From contig DVHJ01000053.1 in NCBI GenBank assembly GCA_018712145.1, positions 1 through 37,220 of the forward strand: a DNA stretch of 37,220 nucleotides. Reading direction: 5' to 3'. Shown here in pieces: positions 8,980 through 16,379 of the stretch. Numbering within the stretch: position 1 is the first letter of the stretch; every line of letters starts with the position of its first letter. This DNA comes from Candidatus Faecousia faecigallinarum. Its GTDB lineage: Bacteria > Bacillota > Clostridia > Oscillospirales > Oscillospiraceae. The position numbers and the translations under genes are program-made. The notes under the pieces are model-generated. The model ran no database searches and had not been told where the DNA came from. It was given only the letters and a program-made list of their open reading frames with translations.

Positions 8980-10195
8980 TGTCATTGTGGTTGGCGGCGG
9001 CCCGGCGGGGATGTTTGCCGCCATTGCCGCTGGCCGGGCAGGCCGGCGGGTTTTGCTCTTGGAGCGGGGGGACCGGCTGGGCAGGAAGCTGCGGATCACC
9101 GGCAAGGGCCGGTGCAACGTGACCAACTGCTGTTCCGCCGGAACGGTGTTGGAGAACATTCCCCGGAACAGCCGCTTTTTGTACAGCGGGGTAACCGCCT
9201 TTCCCCCGGAGAAGGTGATGGCTTTCTTTACCCAGCTGGACTGCCCGTTAAAGGTAGAGCGGGGCAACCGGGTCTTCCCCCAGTCGGACAGCGCCTTAAG
9301 CGTACAGGCAGCCCTGGACCGGGGCCTGGCCCAGGCTGGGGTAAAGGTGATTTACCATGCGCGGGTCCAGGGGGTGGAGACGGAAAACGGGGCGGTGGCC
9401 GGGGTGTTGACCCAGTCCGGCCGGTACGCCGGGGCCAAGGTGATTTTGGCCACCGGGGGCTGCTCCTACCCGGCTACCGGCTCCACCGGGGATGGCTATG
9501 CCCTGGCCAAGGCCCTGGGCCATGAGATTGTGGAGCCGGTTGGCTCCCTGGTTCCCCTGACTGCCGCCGGGGAGGACTGCGCCAGGATGCAGGGGTTGTC
9601 CCTGCGGAACGTGGGGGTGAAGCTCCTGGACAGCCGGGGCAAGTGCGTCTACCGGGACTTTGGGGAGCTGCTGTTTACCCACTTCGGCCTGTCCGGCCCC
9701 ACGGTGCTCAGCGCCAGCGCCCACCTGGCCAAGGCCGGCCCCTACCGGCTGGCCATCGACTTTAAGCCCGCCCTGGAGGAGGGGAAGCTGGACGCCCGGC
9801 TTCTCCGGGATTTGGACATATACAAAAACAGAACCATGGCCAACGCCATGACGGATCTGCTGCCCCGGTCCGCCATCCCGGTGCTCCTGGACAGGGCGGG
9901 GATTGCCGGGGACCTGCCGGCCAATGCCCTGACCCGGCAGCAGCGCCGGGCGTTGGTGGCGGTGCTGAAGGGGTTTACCCTGGAGATTACCGGCAAACGG
10001 CCGGTGGCCGAGGCCATTGTCACCTCCGGCGGGGTGAAAACCGCCCAGGTGAACCCGAAGACCATGGAATCCCGGCTGGTGCCGGGGCTGTACTTTGCCG
10101 GGGAGATTCTGGACTGCGACGGCTATACCGGCGGGTTTAACCTGCAAATTGCCTGGTCCACCGGCTACGCCGCCGGTATGGCAGCGGCGGAGTGA
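8972..10195 (+). CDS. NAD(P)/FAD-dependent oxidoreductase, HI0933/YhiN (BaiN-like) family
   Basis: VVGGGPAGMFAAIAAGRAGRRVLLLERGDRLGRKLRITGKGRCNVTN; GLYFAGEILDCDGYTGGFNLQIAWSTGYAAG. Confidence 0.92.
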   Translation: MDDVIVVGGGPAGMFAAIAAGRAGRRVLLLERGDRLGRKLRITGKGRCNVTNCCSAGTVLENIPRNSRFLYSGVTAFPPEKVMAFFTQLDCPLKVERGNRVFPQSDSALSVQAALDRGLAQAGVKVIYHARVQGVETENGAVAGVLTQSGRYAGAKVILATGGCSYPATGSTGDGYALAKALGHEIVEPVGSLVPLTAAGEDCARMQGLSLRNVGVKLLDSRGKCVYRDFGELLFTHFGLSGPTVLSASAHLAKAGPYRLAIDFKPALEEGKLDARLLRDLDIYKNRTMANAMTDLLPRSAIPVLLDRAGIAGDLPANALTRQQRRALVAVLKGFTLEITGKRPVAEAIVTSGGVKTAQVNPKTMESRLVPGLYFAGEILDCDGYTGGFNLQIAWSTGYAAGMAAAE

Positions 10196-10258
10196 GGAAA
10201 ACCACCGCAAATTTGCCGCCGGGCGTCCTTGCACACGCTGACACCTTACAAGTTTTTG

Positions 10259-10300
10259 CATGTCATTGCGAGGAGCGCAGCGACGTGGCAATCCGCGTCC
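10259..10300 (-). repeat. B-type palindromic repeat, reverse orientation
   Basis: tgtcattgcgaggagcgcagcgacgtggcaatccgcgtcc. Confidence 0.9.
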
Positions 10301-10358
10301 CCTGGCTGAGACGTAGTACATTGCACCACTGCCCGGCCGCGCGCACACCTACCAAACT

Positions 10359-10542
10359 TGTCATTGCGAACCAGTGCGCACACTGGTGCGGCAATCCGCG
10401 TCCCCGCAGGGAAAGCTAACAAGTTGGCAATACTTTGGGCAAATCCGCAGCATCTCTCGTATTCGCCCAAAGTATTCCCTTTCGCCATGTCCTGCCGCAG
10501 GGTTACGGATTGCCACGTCGCTCCGCTCCTCGCAATGACAAT
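10359..10542 (+). repeat. Composite repeat unit 1: A hairpin (10359-10410), C hairpin (~10434-10468), B (10505-10542)
   Basis: tgtcattgcgaaccagtgcgcacactggtgcggcaatccgcgtccccgcag ... tttgggcaaatccgcagcatctctcgtattcgcccaaag ... cggattgccacgtcgctccgctcctcgcaatgaca. Confidence 0.9.
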
Positions 10543-10638
10543 GGGGGGACGTCCTTGCACCCGCCGGCACGCTCCCGCGTTCCGCACACCTTGCGCGCCA
10601 AACGGCCTTGCACCCGCGAACACGTACCCGTCTTCTGC

Positions 10639-10824
10639 ATGTCATTGCGAACCAGTGCGCACACTGGTGTGGCAATCCGCATCCCCGCAGAGATACTTGA
10701 CAAGTTGGCTGCCGTTGGGGCAAATCCGCAGCACCTCTCGTATTCGCCCAAAGTATTCCCTTTCGTCATGTACTGCCGCAGGGGATGCGGATTGTCCCGT
10801 CGCTTCGCTCCTCGCAATGACATG
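10639..10824 (+). repeat. Composite repeat unit 2: A (10639-10689), C (~10722-10752), B (10785-10824)
   Basis: Same order and spacing as unit 1; A-to-A distance 281 bp. Confidence 0.9.
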
Positions 10825-10970
10825 CTGAAACTTGCTGCGTGTCTACGGGTGCAACTGCGTGGTGCCATGGCAAATTTGTTACGCCTTACGAATTCACCCT
10901 AAGTGCTGTTCTCTGTTATGCCCTGCCGCCACGGTACATTCTGCAATCCAGGCCGGGCGGAAAAAAGGGG

Positions 10971-10999
10971 TTGACAACCGATGGGAAAAGTGGTATCAT
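10971..10999 (+). promoter_or_regulatory. Sigma-A promoter TTGACA-17-TATCAT for the tRNA operon
   Basis: TTGACA 10971-10976, TATCAT 10994-10999; 38 bp upstream of the mature tRNA-Met 5' end. Confidence 0.8.
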
Positions 11000-11037
11000 A
11001 CCGCATGCAACGGTGCCGGCGCTGTGGTGCCGATTAT

Positions 11038-11114
11038 GGGCCTTTAGCTCAGTTGGTTAGAGCCTCCGGCTCATAACCGGATCGTCCCGGGTTCGAATCC
11101 CTGAAGGCCCACCA
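11038..11114 (+). tRNA. tRNA-Met (CAT anticodon), CCA encoded
   Basis: GGGCCTT/AAGGCCC acceptor, GCTC..GAGC D-stem, TCCGG CTCATAA CCGGA anticodon arm, TTCGAAT T-loop, ACCA end. One C/T mismatch in the T-stem. Confidence 0.93.
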
Positions 11115-11149
11115 TCAACTCAGCTTATGCTTTTTTATAGATTGCAGAT

Positions 11150-11225
<76 letters not shown>

Positions 11226-11230
11226 TATTT

Positions 11231-11280
11231 GGACGCCGATCTGGATACACTCTGTATCCCGACCGGCGTCCAGCTATTTT
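11231..11280 (+). terminator. Rho-independent-like terminator after the tRNA genes
   Basis: GGACGCCG ... GGATACA ctc TGTATCC ... CGGCGTCC stem (11231-11271) followed by agctatttt. Confidence 0.75.
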
Positions 11281-11338
11281 CCATGGCACTAGGGTTCCCC
11301 GGCCTTAGGGCACCGGCAGATGGATTTTCCCTTGCTGC

Positions 11339-11488
11339 TCAACTTGGAAGTAAAATCATGATGAGGTAGTTGGTGATGCTATGGATACCCACGCTCGTCT
11401 CCCGGGTATGCCTGACGCCCAGCCAGAAATCCGCAGCGATCCAGATGCTTAAAGCCATGAGCCATGACAACGAAACATTGGAAATCAT
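11339..11488 (-). CDS. Small hydrophobic ORF (49 aa), possible membrane-protein fragment
   Basis: MISNVSLSWLMALSIWIAADFWLGVRHTRETSVGIHSITNYLIMILLPS*; not in the provided track; no clear RBS; ATG lies in a hairpin. Confidence 0.3.
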   Translation of the reverse strand: MISNVSLSWLMALSIWIAADFWLGVRHTRETSVGIHSITNYLIMILLPS

Positions 11489-11516
11489 GCCGGACTGACG
11501 CCTGTCAGCCCGGCAT
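11487..11516. terminator. Hairpin ATGCCGGaCTGAC-gcct-GTCAGcCCGGCAT between opposing ends
   Basis: 13-bp inverted repeat with one mismatch immediately downstream of the 11532 stop on the minus strand; weak T-tract. Confidence 0.5.
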
Positions 11517-11531
11517 TTGTCTGCCCGGGGA

Positions 11532-12226
11532 TTATTCGGTGAACTGCATATTGGGAAACAGGCGGGTCATGGTCTCATCGCCGTAGGTATCGTCCAGCCA
11601 TTGGGCAACAGGATTGTGGGCAGGCTCTCCTGCCGCCCGTGTTCTCCACCGGGTAATCGCGGCGGAAGTGACCAGCAAGTTCACTGCCATAAAGACCGTC
11701 ATTGCCACACAGGCAATCCGCCAACCCGTTCCCTTCATCTTTTCCAACAGGCGGCTGATCCAGGGGAAGGCAAACCGCATAAACACAATACCCAGCACCC
11801 CCCACATGAACGCCATTTTCAGGCTGACCCGGCCGCCCAGGTTCAACATGTGTTCACTGTAATCCCAGGAAACAGAACCGAAGCACAGTTCCTGGAACAG
11901 GCTGCCAAAATATTCTACGGCGGCGCCGTATACGGTAAACACCCCGAATTGCACCAGCAGATTTTTGCTTTTCAGCACCACCGACAGCAAATACACCGCC
12001 ACGGCGCCAATGCCATAGATCAGGCAGAATGGCCCCCAGACCGTAGCGGAGTGATGCTCCCAATGCCCCTTGCATAAGACGCACACAGGCCCTCCAGCAC
12101 AAAACCGGCCACACTGCCCAGCATAAACAGCCAAAATAATGTGGAATACCGGATCGGATACGAAACGCCCCGCTGTTTCGGGGAAGACAGAAGCGTCCGG
12201 CGCAAACAAGTCATGACAGCATCCAT
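11532..12226 (-). pseudogene. Putative ABC-transporter type IV (PF06541-like) membrane protein, frameshifted near 12084
   Basis: Frame 1 MDAVMTCLRRTLLSSPKQRGVSYPIRYSTLFWLFMLGSVAGFVLEGL-, frame 2 -CVLCKGHWEHHSATVWGPFCLIYGIGAVAVYLLS...; the GHWEHHSATVWGPF motif continues only after a -1-base shift. Confidence 0.7.
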
Positions 12227-13561
12227 CTTTTTGTCCTCTTTCTCATTGCAGTTTGCCGTCCAGCCAGTTGGTGGGGGGGCTGGCAAATCGGGCCGGTCTG
12301 CGGCGGGAATGCATTTGTCCGTCAGTTCTTCCACATCTTCAGGGTTTTGCAGATCGGTGGAGTGGGCGCCGGAGGCCTTGACCATTTTTGCCAGTGCCCC
12401 CTGATTGTCCAGCAGCGGACAGGGGCGCAGCAGGTTATCCGAGAATGGCTGGTTGTCGTGGTAGGCCATGAACAGGGGTGAGCGCAATCCCTCCAGCAGT
12501 GTTTTTTCCCGGATGCTGGAATCGGAGTAGTGGATGAACGCGCAGGGGTCCATGTCGCCGTTGGCGTTGATGTGCAGGTAGCGCCGTCCACCGGCAATAC
12601 AGCCGCCGGCATATTCCCCATCATTCCAGAAGTCCATGGTAAAAATGGGCTTCGTTTCCCGGAATTTCCGCACCTGCTGATACATGAATTTCCGCTGCTC
12701 GGCGGAAACCATCAGCTCCGGTACGGCGTCTTTGCCCACCGGCATGTAGGTAAACAGCCAGCAGAACTTGGCACCCCACTGGATCATCTGGTCGAAGTAT
12801 TCCTCGCTGCCGATGACCTGGGTATTTTGACTGGTGTAGCAGCAGGAAAGGCCAAAGGGCAGACGCTTCTCCCGCAAGATGGCCATGGCCTGTTCGATGC
12901 GGCGGAAAGTCCCTGCGCCACGGCGGAAGTCGGTGGAGGCCTCAAAGCCTTCCACACTGATGGCGGGGATAAAGTTTTTCACCCGCAGCATGTCGCCGGC
13001 AAACGCTTCGTCGATGAGGGTGGCGTTGGTAAAGGCGGTGAATTGACAGTCGGGATGGGCCTGGCACAGTTGGATAATGTCTTTCTTGCGAACCAGGGGT
13101 TCGCCGCCGGTAAACAGGAAGAAATAGCAGCCAAGCTCGTTGGCCTGATTCACGATGCTGTCCATTTCTGCGTAGCTCAGGTTCAGCTTGTTGCCGTACT
13201 CTGCCGCCCAGCAGCCGGTGCAATGGAGGTTGCAGGCCGAGGTGGGATCCATCAGAATGGCCCAGGGGATGTTGCAGCCGTACTTTTCCCGGTTCTTTTC
13301 CTGCTCGGCATAACCAAACAGCGTGGCGTTCAAACCAAAATTGCGGAAAGTTGCCTTTAATATGTCGTTGTCGATATCCCGCCACAACCCCATCAGGTAG
13401 CGGTGCCACACATTGTCGGGGTTGTCCAGGATTTTGCGGAAAACCTCGGTCTGGCTTTTATCCCACCCGAGCCCCTCAATCAAACCGAGGAGCTTTGGCA
13501 GGTTTTTTTCCGGGTCGCCGGAGATGTAGTCCATGGCAGTGGATAGGGCCGCTCTGGTCAA
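12020..13561 (-). CDS. Radical SAM protein with SPASM-like C-terminal region; ORF runs without a stop into the first TM of the PF06541-like domain
   Basis: DPTSACNLHCTGCWAAEYGNKL (CxxxCxxC), FLFTGGEPLVRK, CIAGGRRYLHINANGDMDPCAFIHYSDSSIREKTLLEGLRSPL, CPLLDN. Start here is TTG; an ATG with RBS at 13579 is separated from it by an in-frame TAA. Confidence 0.8.
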   Translation of the reverse strand: MTRAALSTAMDYISGDPEKNLPKLLGLIEGLGWDKSQTEVFRKILDNPDNVWHRYLMGLWRDIDNDILKATFRNFGLNATLFGYAEQEKNREKYGCNIPWAILMDPTSACNLHCTGCWAAEYGNKLNLSYAEMDSIVNQANELGCYFFLFTGGEPLVRKKDIIQLCQAHPDCQFTAFTNATLIDEAFAGDMLRVKNFIPAISVEGFEASTDFRRGAGTFRRIEQAMAILREKRLPFGLSCCYTSQNTQVIGSEEYFDQMIQWGAKFCWLFTYMPVGKDAVPELMVSAEQRKFMYQQVRKFRETKPIFTMDFWNDGEYAGGCIAGGRRYLHINANGDMDPCAFIHYSDSSIREKTLLEGLRSPLFMAYHDNQPFSDNLLRPCPLLDNQGALAKMVKASGAHSTDLQNPEDVEELTDKCIPAADRPDLPAPPPTGWTANCNEKEDKKMDAVMTCLRRTLLSSPKQRGVSYPIRYSTLFWLFMLGSVAGFVLEGLCASYARGIGSITPLRSGGHSA

Positions 13562-13594
13562 AGATTATTTGATACGCATTGAGAAATATCCTTT

Positions 13595-13710
13595 CTAACT
13601 TAAGTTTATGTGATAGCAGTTACAAAAGCTGAAGGTTTGTTTTTGCTGCAAAAGGGATACACCGCAATTCCTGCAAAATACGGAAATGCCGGTTTGCGCT
13701 CAGTGGGCAT
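13595..13710 (-). pseudogene. Candidate zinc-ribbon microprotein, frameshifted at an A4/T4 run (13675-13678)
   Basis: AAGGAGG (13725-13719) 8 nt before ATG 13710; MPTERKPAFPYF in frame 0, then CRNCGVSLLQQKQTFSFCNCYHINLS* in the frame reached by restoring one base. Frame 0 alone gives a 34-aa ORF 13606-13710. Confidence 0.5.
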
Positions 13711-13830
13711 TGCATCTACCTCCTTGTGTTGATGTATGCATTTTATTTTGCCTGTGTTTGGGAATTGATGGCGAATTGTTTACAAGATATGAAAAACGCA
13801 TTTTTCTTGTTTTTTTGCCGGCGATTGTAG

Positions 13831-13879
13831 AAAAAGCCATCGCCGCCTGCCTGGGCGGTGCCCAGACAGGCGGCGATGG
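13831..13879 (-). terminator. Strong intrinsic terminator for the two-component/membrane-protein operon
   Basis: Minus strand CCATCGCCGCCTGTCTGGGC-acc-GCCCAGGCAGGCGGCGATGG followed by cTTTTT. Confidence 0.85.
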
Positions 13880-13883
13880 TGAC

Positions 13884-13943
13884 TTATGGCAGCACGGCCT
13901 TATAGCCCAGGCCATGCACCGTTATAATTCTGTCCAGTCTGTT
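13884..13943 (-). pseudogene. C-terminal relic of an OmpR-family response regulator
   Basis: Minus strand reads NRLDRIITVHGLGYKAVLP*, matching the C-terminus of the intact regulator at 16376 (FEIVTVHGLGYKAVLK*). Confidence 0.75.
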
Positions 13944-13946
13944 TCA

Positions 13947-14375
13947 TTACTCCGGTGCTGAGAGATCTTCTATCAGCTTTAAAATCTGCGGCGCCAGCTT
14001 TTCCCGTTCCTTTCTGGTGATCTTAGTATATAGCGGATAGGCTGCAGCCACAGCTGCAATTCCAATGATTCCGATAATCACGCCGGGAATAAACCAATTT
14101 TCCATCCAAACCATGGTACAGCACATGCCGATCCCCAAAAGCAGACAACCAATGACGCCCACGGCGATAGATACAATGGTACTCTTTTTGGTGGTACTTT
14201 GATCCAGCTTTCTCAGCTGTTCCATTTTATCTTGGGCCTTTGGCAGGTATTTTTGCCGGATGCGCTGGATTTCCTCCTGCTGTTTGGCTGAGTAGGTATA
14301 ATTGAAGATGTCTTTCCTGTTTTCCACAACCAATCTTCCTTTCTGATGAACGGGATATGCATAGTCTAGTTGCAA
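13947..14375 (-). CDS. Small two-TM membrane protein of unknown function
   Basis: FNYTYSAKQQEEIQRIRQKYLPKAQDKMEQLRKLDQSTTKK + IVSIAVGVIGCLLLGIGMCCTMVW + FIPGVIIGIIGIAAVAAAYPLYTKITRKEREKLAP; start may be internal. Confidence 0.75.
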   Translation of the reverse strand: MQLDYAYPVHQKGRLVVENRKDIFNYTYSAKQQEEIQRIRQKYLPKAQDKMEQLRKLDQSTTKKSTIVSIAVGVIGCLLLGIGMCCTMVWMENWFIPGVIIGIIGIAAVAAAYPLYTKITRKEREKLAPQILKLIEDLSAPE

Positions 14376-15301
14376 TGAGAAGAATCAAATTTTGATTCGG
14401 AATGATGATGTTTTAACTGCCTTAGCTGTTTTGTGGAATGGACGATCATATAAATCGCCATGGCCAAGATAATGATGCAGACAACGCCTCCGGAGGCCCC
14501 CAGCATGATGCGGCGGAACTCAGGCTCATCCCTGCCAAATTGGGCAAGCATGGCCGTTTCCAGGGAGAGCATGGAGACCAGAGCTGCGGTCAGACTGATT
14601 ACCTTGGCTGCCGACAGCACAGGGTTGCCCCGCTTTCGGAACCTGATGACGTTGATCACCGCGGTGATGGTGATATAGAAGGTATAAAATGCCATGGCGT
14701 AGATAAGCACCCCGGGGTAGGAAAAGCCCCGGTTTTGGGTCACCATATACACGACAATGCCCACCAGCGCCTGGTTCATCCACAGCAGGATAATGCCGCA
14801 GACCCGGTAGCGCTGCAGCGCGGACCGCCTGTCCTGGTCAAGGGGCTTTCGGTGGACATACCGGACCAGCACCGCCCGCATGGCTGACAGCAGGGCATAG
14901 TAAAATGCAAGGGCCACAAACCAGGCGGAACGGTATCGGATACCGGAGAACAGGTTTAGCGCAACGTACAACAAGTTGACCAACAGGCCGCCGTGGAGGG
15001 TAATTTCTGAGCGAAAGACAGCGTCGTCAAGAAGACGGTTCCTCAAGGGCGTGCTGTGGATTTTTTGGACCAGGGGAAGTCCGCCGATTCCATTGCGTGC
15101 CGCTTTAACGACGCCGGATATCCCGGTTGCGGTGATCACCAATGCGTAGGCGGATAGAATATACGACAAATAGGATAAAATGGAATGTTCGCCAGTGCCA
15201 AGCATAACAAACACGAAAATGAACGATGGCACAGCAATGAGCAAGGTGGGCAGGGGAGGAAGAAAAAATATTTTTTTCAACACTGCGTTAAGGCGTTCCA
15301 T
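14366..15301 (-). CDS. Polytopic membrane protein of unknown function co-transcribed with a histidine kinase
   Basis: About eight hydrophobic segments; overlaps the kinase 3' end by 14 bp and the downstream gene by 10 bp. Confidence 0.75.
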   Translation of the reverse strand: MERLNAVLKKIFFLPPLPTLLIAVPSFIFVFVMLGTGEHSILSYLSYILSAYALVITATGISGVVKAARNGIGGLPLVQKIHSTPLRNRLLDDAVFRSEITLHGGLLVNLLYVALNLFSGIRYRSAWFVALAFYYALLSAMRAVLVRYVHRKPLDQDRRSALQRYRVCGIILLWMNQALVGIVVYMVTQNRGFSYPGVLIYAMAFYTFYITITAVINVIRFRKRGNPVLSAAKVISLTAALVSMLSLETAMLAQFGRDEPEFRRIMLGASGGVVCIIILAMAIYMIVHSTKQLRQLKHHHSESKFDSSHCN

Positions 15302-16379
15302 ACGGCTCCCTCCTGAGCTTTACGGTAAATATGCTGCCCTTTCCCACCTCGCTGCTGACGGAGATATCCCCGCCCACAATGTCTATGACCCGCTTAACCA
15401 GCGCCAGTCCCAGACCGTTGCCCTGGGTGGCGTGGGAGGTATCCCCCTGATAAAACTTTTCAAACATGTGTTTACCAACCTCTGGGGAGATTCCGCAGCC
15501 GGTGTCCGACACCTGCACCACAGCAAACTCTCCTTCTGCTTTCAGGGTGAGGGAAATTTTGCCGCGGGGCGGGGTAAATTTGATGGCATTGGAAAACAGG
15601 TTGTTCCAGACAAGAGACAGAAGCTCCTCATCGCTATTTACCATAACTTCCGCTTCTACATCGGTTTCAATGTCCAGGGCCTTGTCTTCCCATGCGCGCT
15701 CGAAGGTAAGCAGGCATTCGCACAACTGCTCACCCAAGTCATAGGTCTCCGCCTTGGGATAAATCTGCTGGTTTTCCAGCTTATTGAGTTTTAGGATGTT
15801 GGTAATCAGATTAGCCAGCCGGCGGGAAGCGTCTGTAATTGCCTTGGCGTATTCCAGCCGCTTGTTTTCCGGCAAATCCTGCTGCTGGAGCATGGTGCCG
15901 TAGTTCTGGATCACCGCCAGCGGCGTTTTCAATTCGTGAGATACGTTGGCGATAAAGTCAGTCCGCAGGGTTTCCGTGCCGGACAGCTCCTGGGCCATTT
16001 GATTGAAGTAATCGGCAATCACCCCGAACCCGTCGGCGTTGGCAATCCCATGCAGGGGCGGGATTCTCACCGAAAAATCGCCCGTCATCATTTGCTCCGC
16101 CGCCTTGATGATTTGCCCCACAGGCCGGCCTACCATAAACTTGCGCCGGATTTCATCAACGATGGTACACAAAAAACTCAATAAAATTACATTTAAAAAG
16201 GTTACCTTGGCGGCCCGCTCAATATGTTCCTGCGTCAGCTCCAGATTTGCCGATCTGGTCATCATATTGAGAAACAGGATCATACAACAGCTGATGATAA
16301 AGGCCATCAGTAGGAAAAAAGTAATATACCGCCGGAGGGCGAACAGCCATCGGATGTTTTTTTTATCCTGCCCGCTCAT
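15288..16379 (-). CDS. Sensor histidine kinase (HAMP-HisKA-HATPase)
   Basis: FIANVSHELKTPLAVIQNYG H-box; NLFSNAIKFT N-box; VSDTGCGI, GNGLGLALVKRVI G-boxes. Confidence 0.95.
   Translation of the reverse strand: MSGQDKKNIRWLFALRRYITFFLLMAFIISCCMILFLNMMTRSANLELTQEHIERAAKVTFLNVILLSFLCTIVDEIRRKFMVGRPVGQIIKAAEQMMTGDFSVRIPPLHGIANADGFGVIADYFNQMAQELSGTETLRTDFIANVSHELKTPLAVIQNYGTMLQQQDLPENKRLEYAKAITDASRRLANLITNILKLNKLENQQIYPKAETYDLGEQLCECLLTFERAWEDKALDIETDVEAEVMVNSDEELLSLVWNNLFSNAIKFTPPRGKISLTLKAEGEFAVVQVSDTGCGISPEVGKHMFEKFYQGDTSHATQGNGLGLALVKRVIDIVGGDISVSSEVGKGSIFTVKLRREPYGTP

Noticed and set aside
10359-10824. CRISPR array
   Set aside because: Repeats are long, internally palindromic, heterogeneous and spaced ~145/280 bp; no short identical repeats with unique spacers and no cas genes.
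10192-10902. Overlapping ORFs with CHCEERSDVAIR / SLRGAERRGNP / RNDMQK peptides
   Set aside because: Translations of the palindromic repeats, in several frames on both strands; no coding signature.
13606-13710. Confident RiPP precursor call for the 34-aa peptide
   Set aside because: A one-base correction converts it into a more convincing zinc-ribbon microprotein, and no leader/core motif of a known RiPP class is evident; kept only as a weak alternative.
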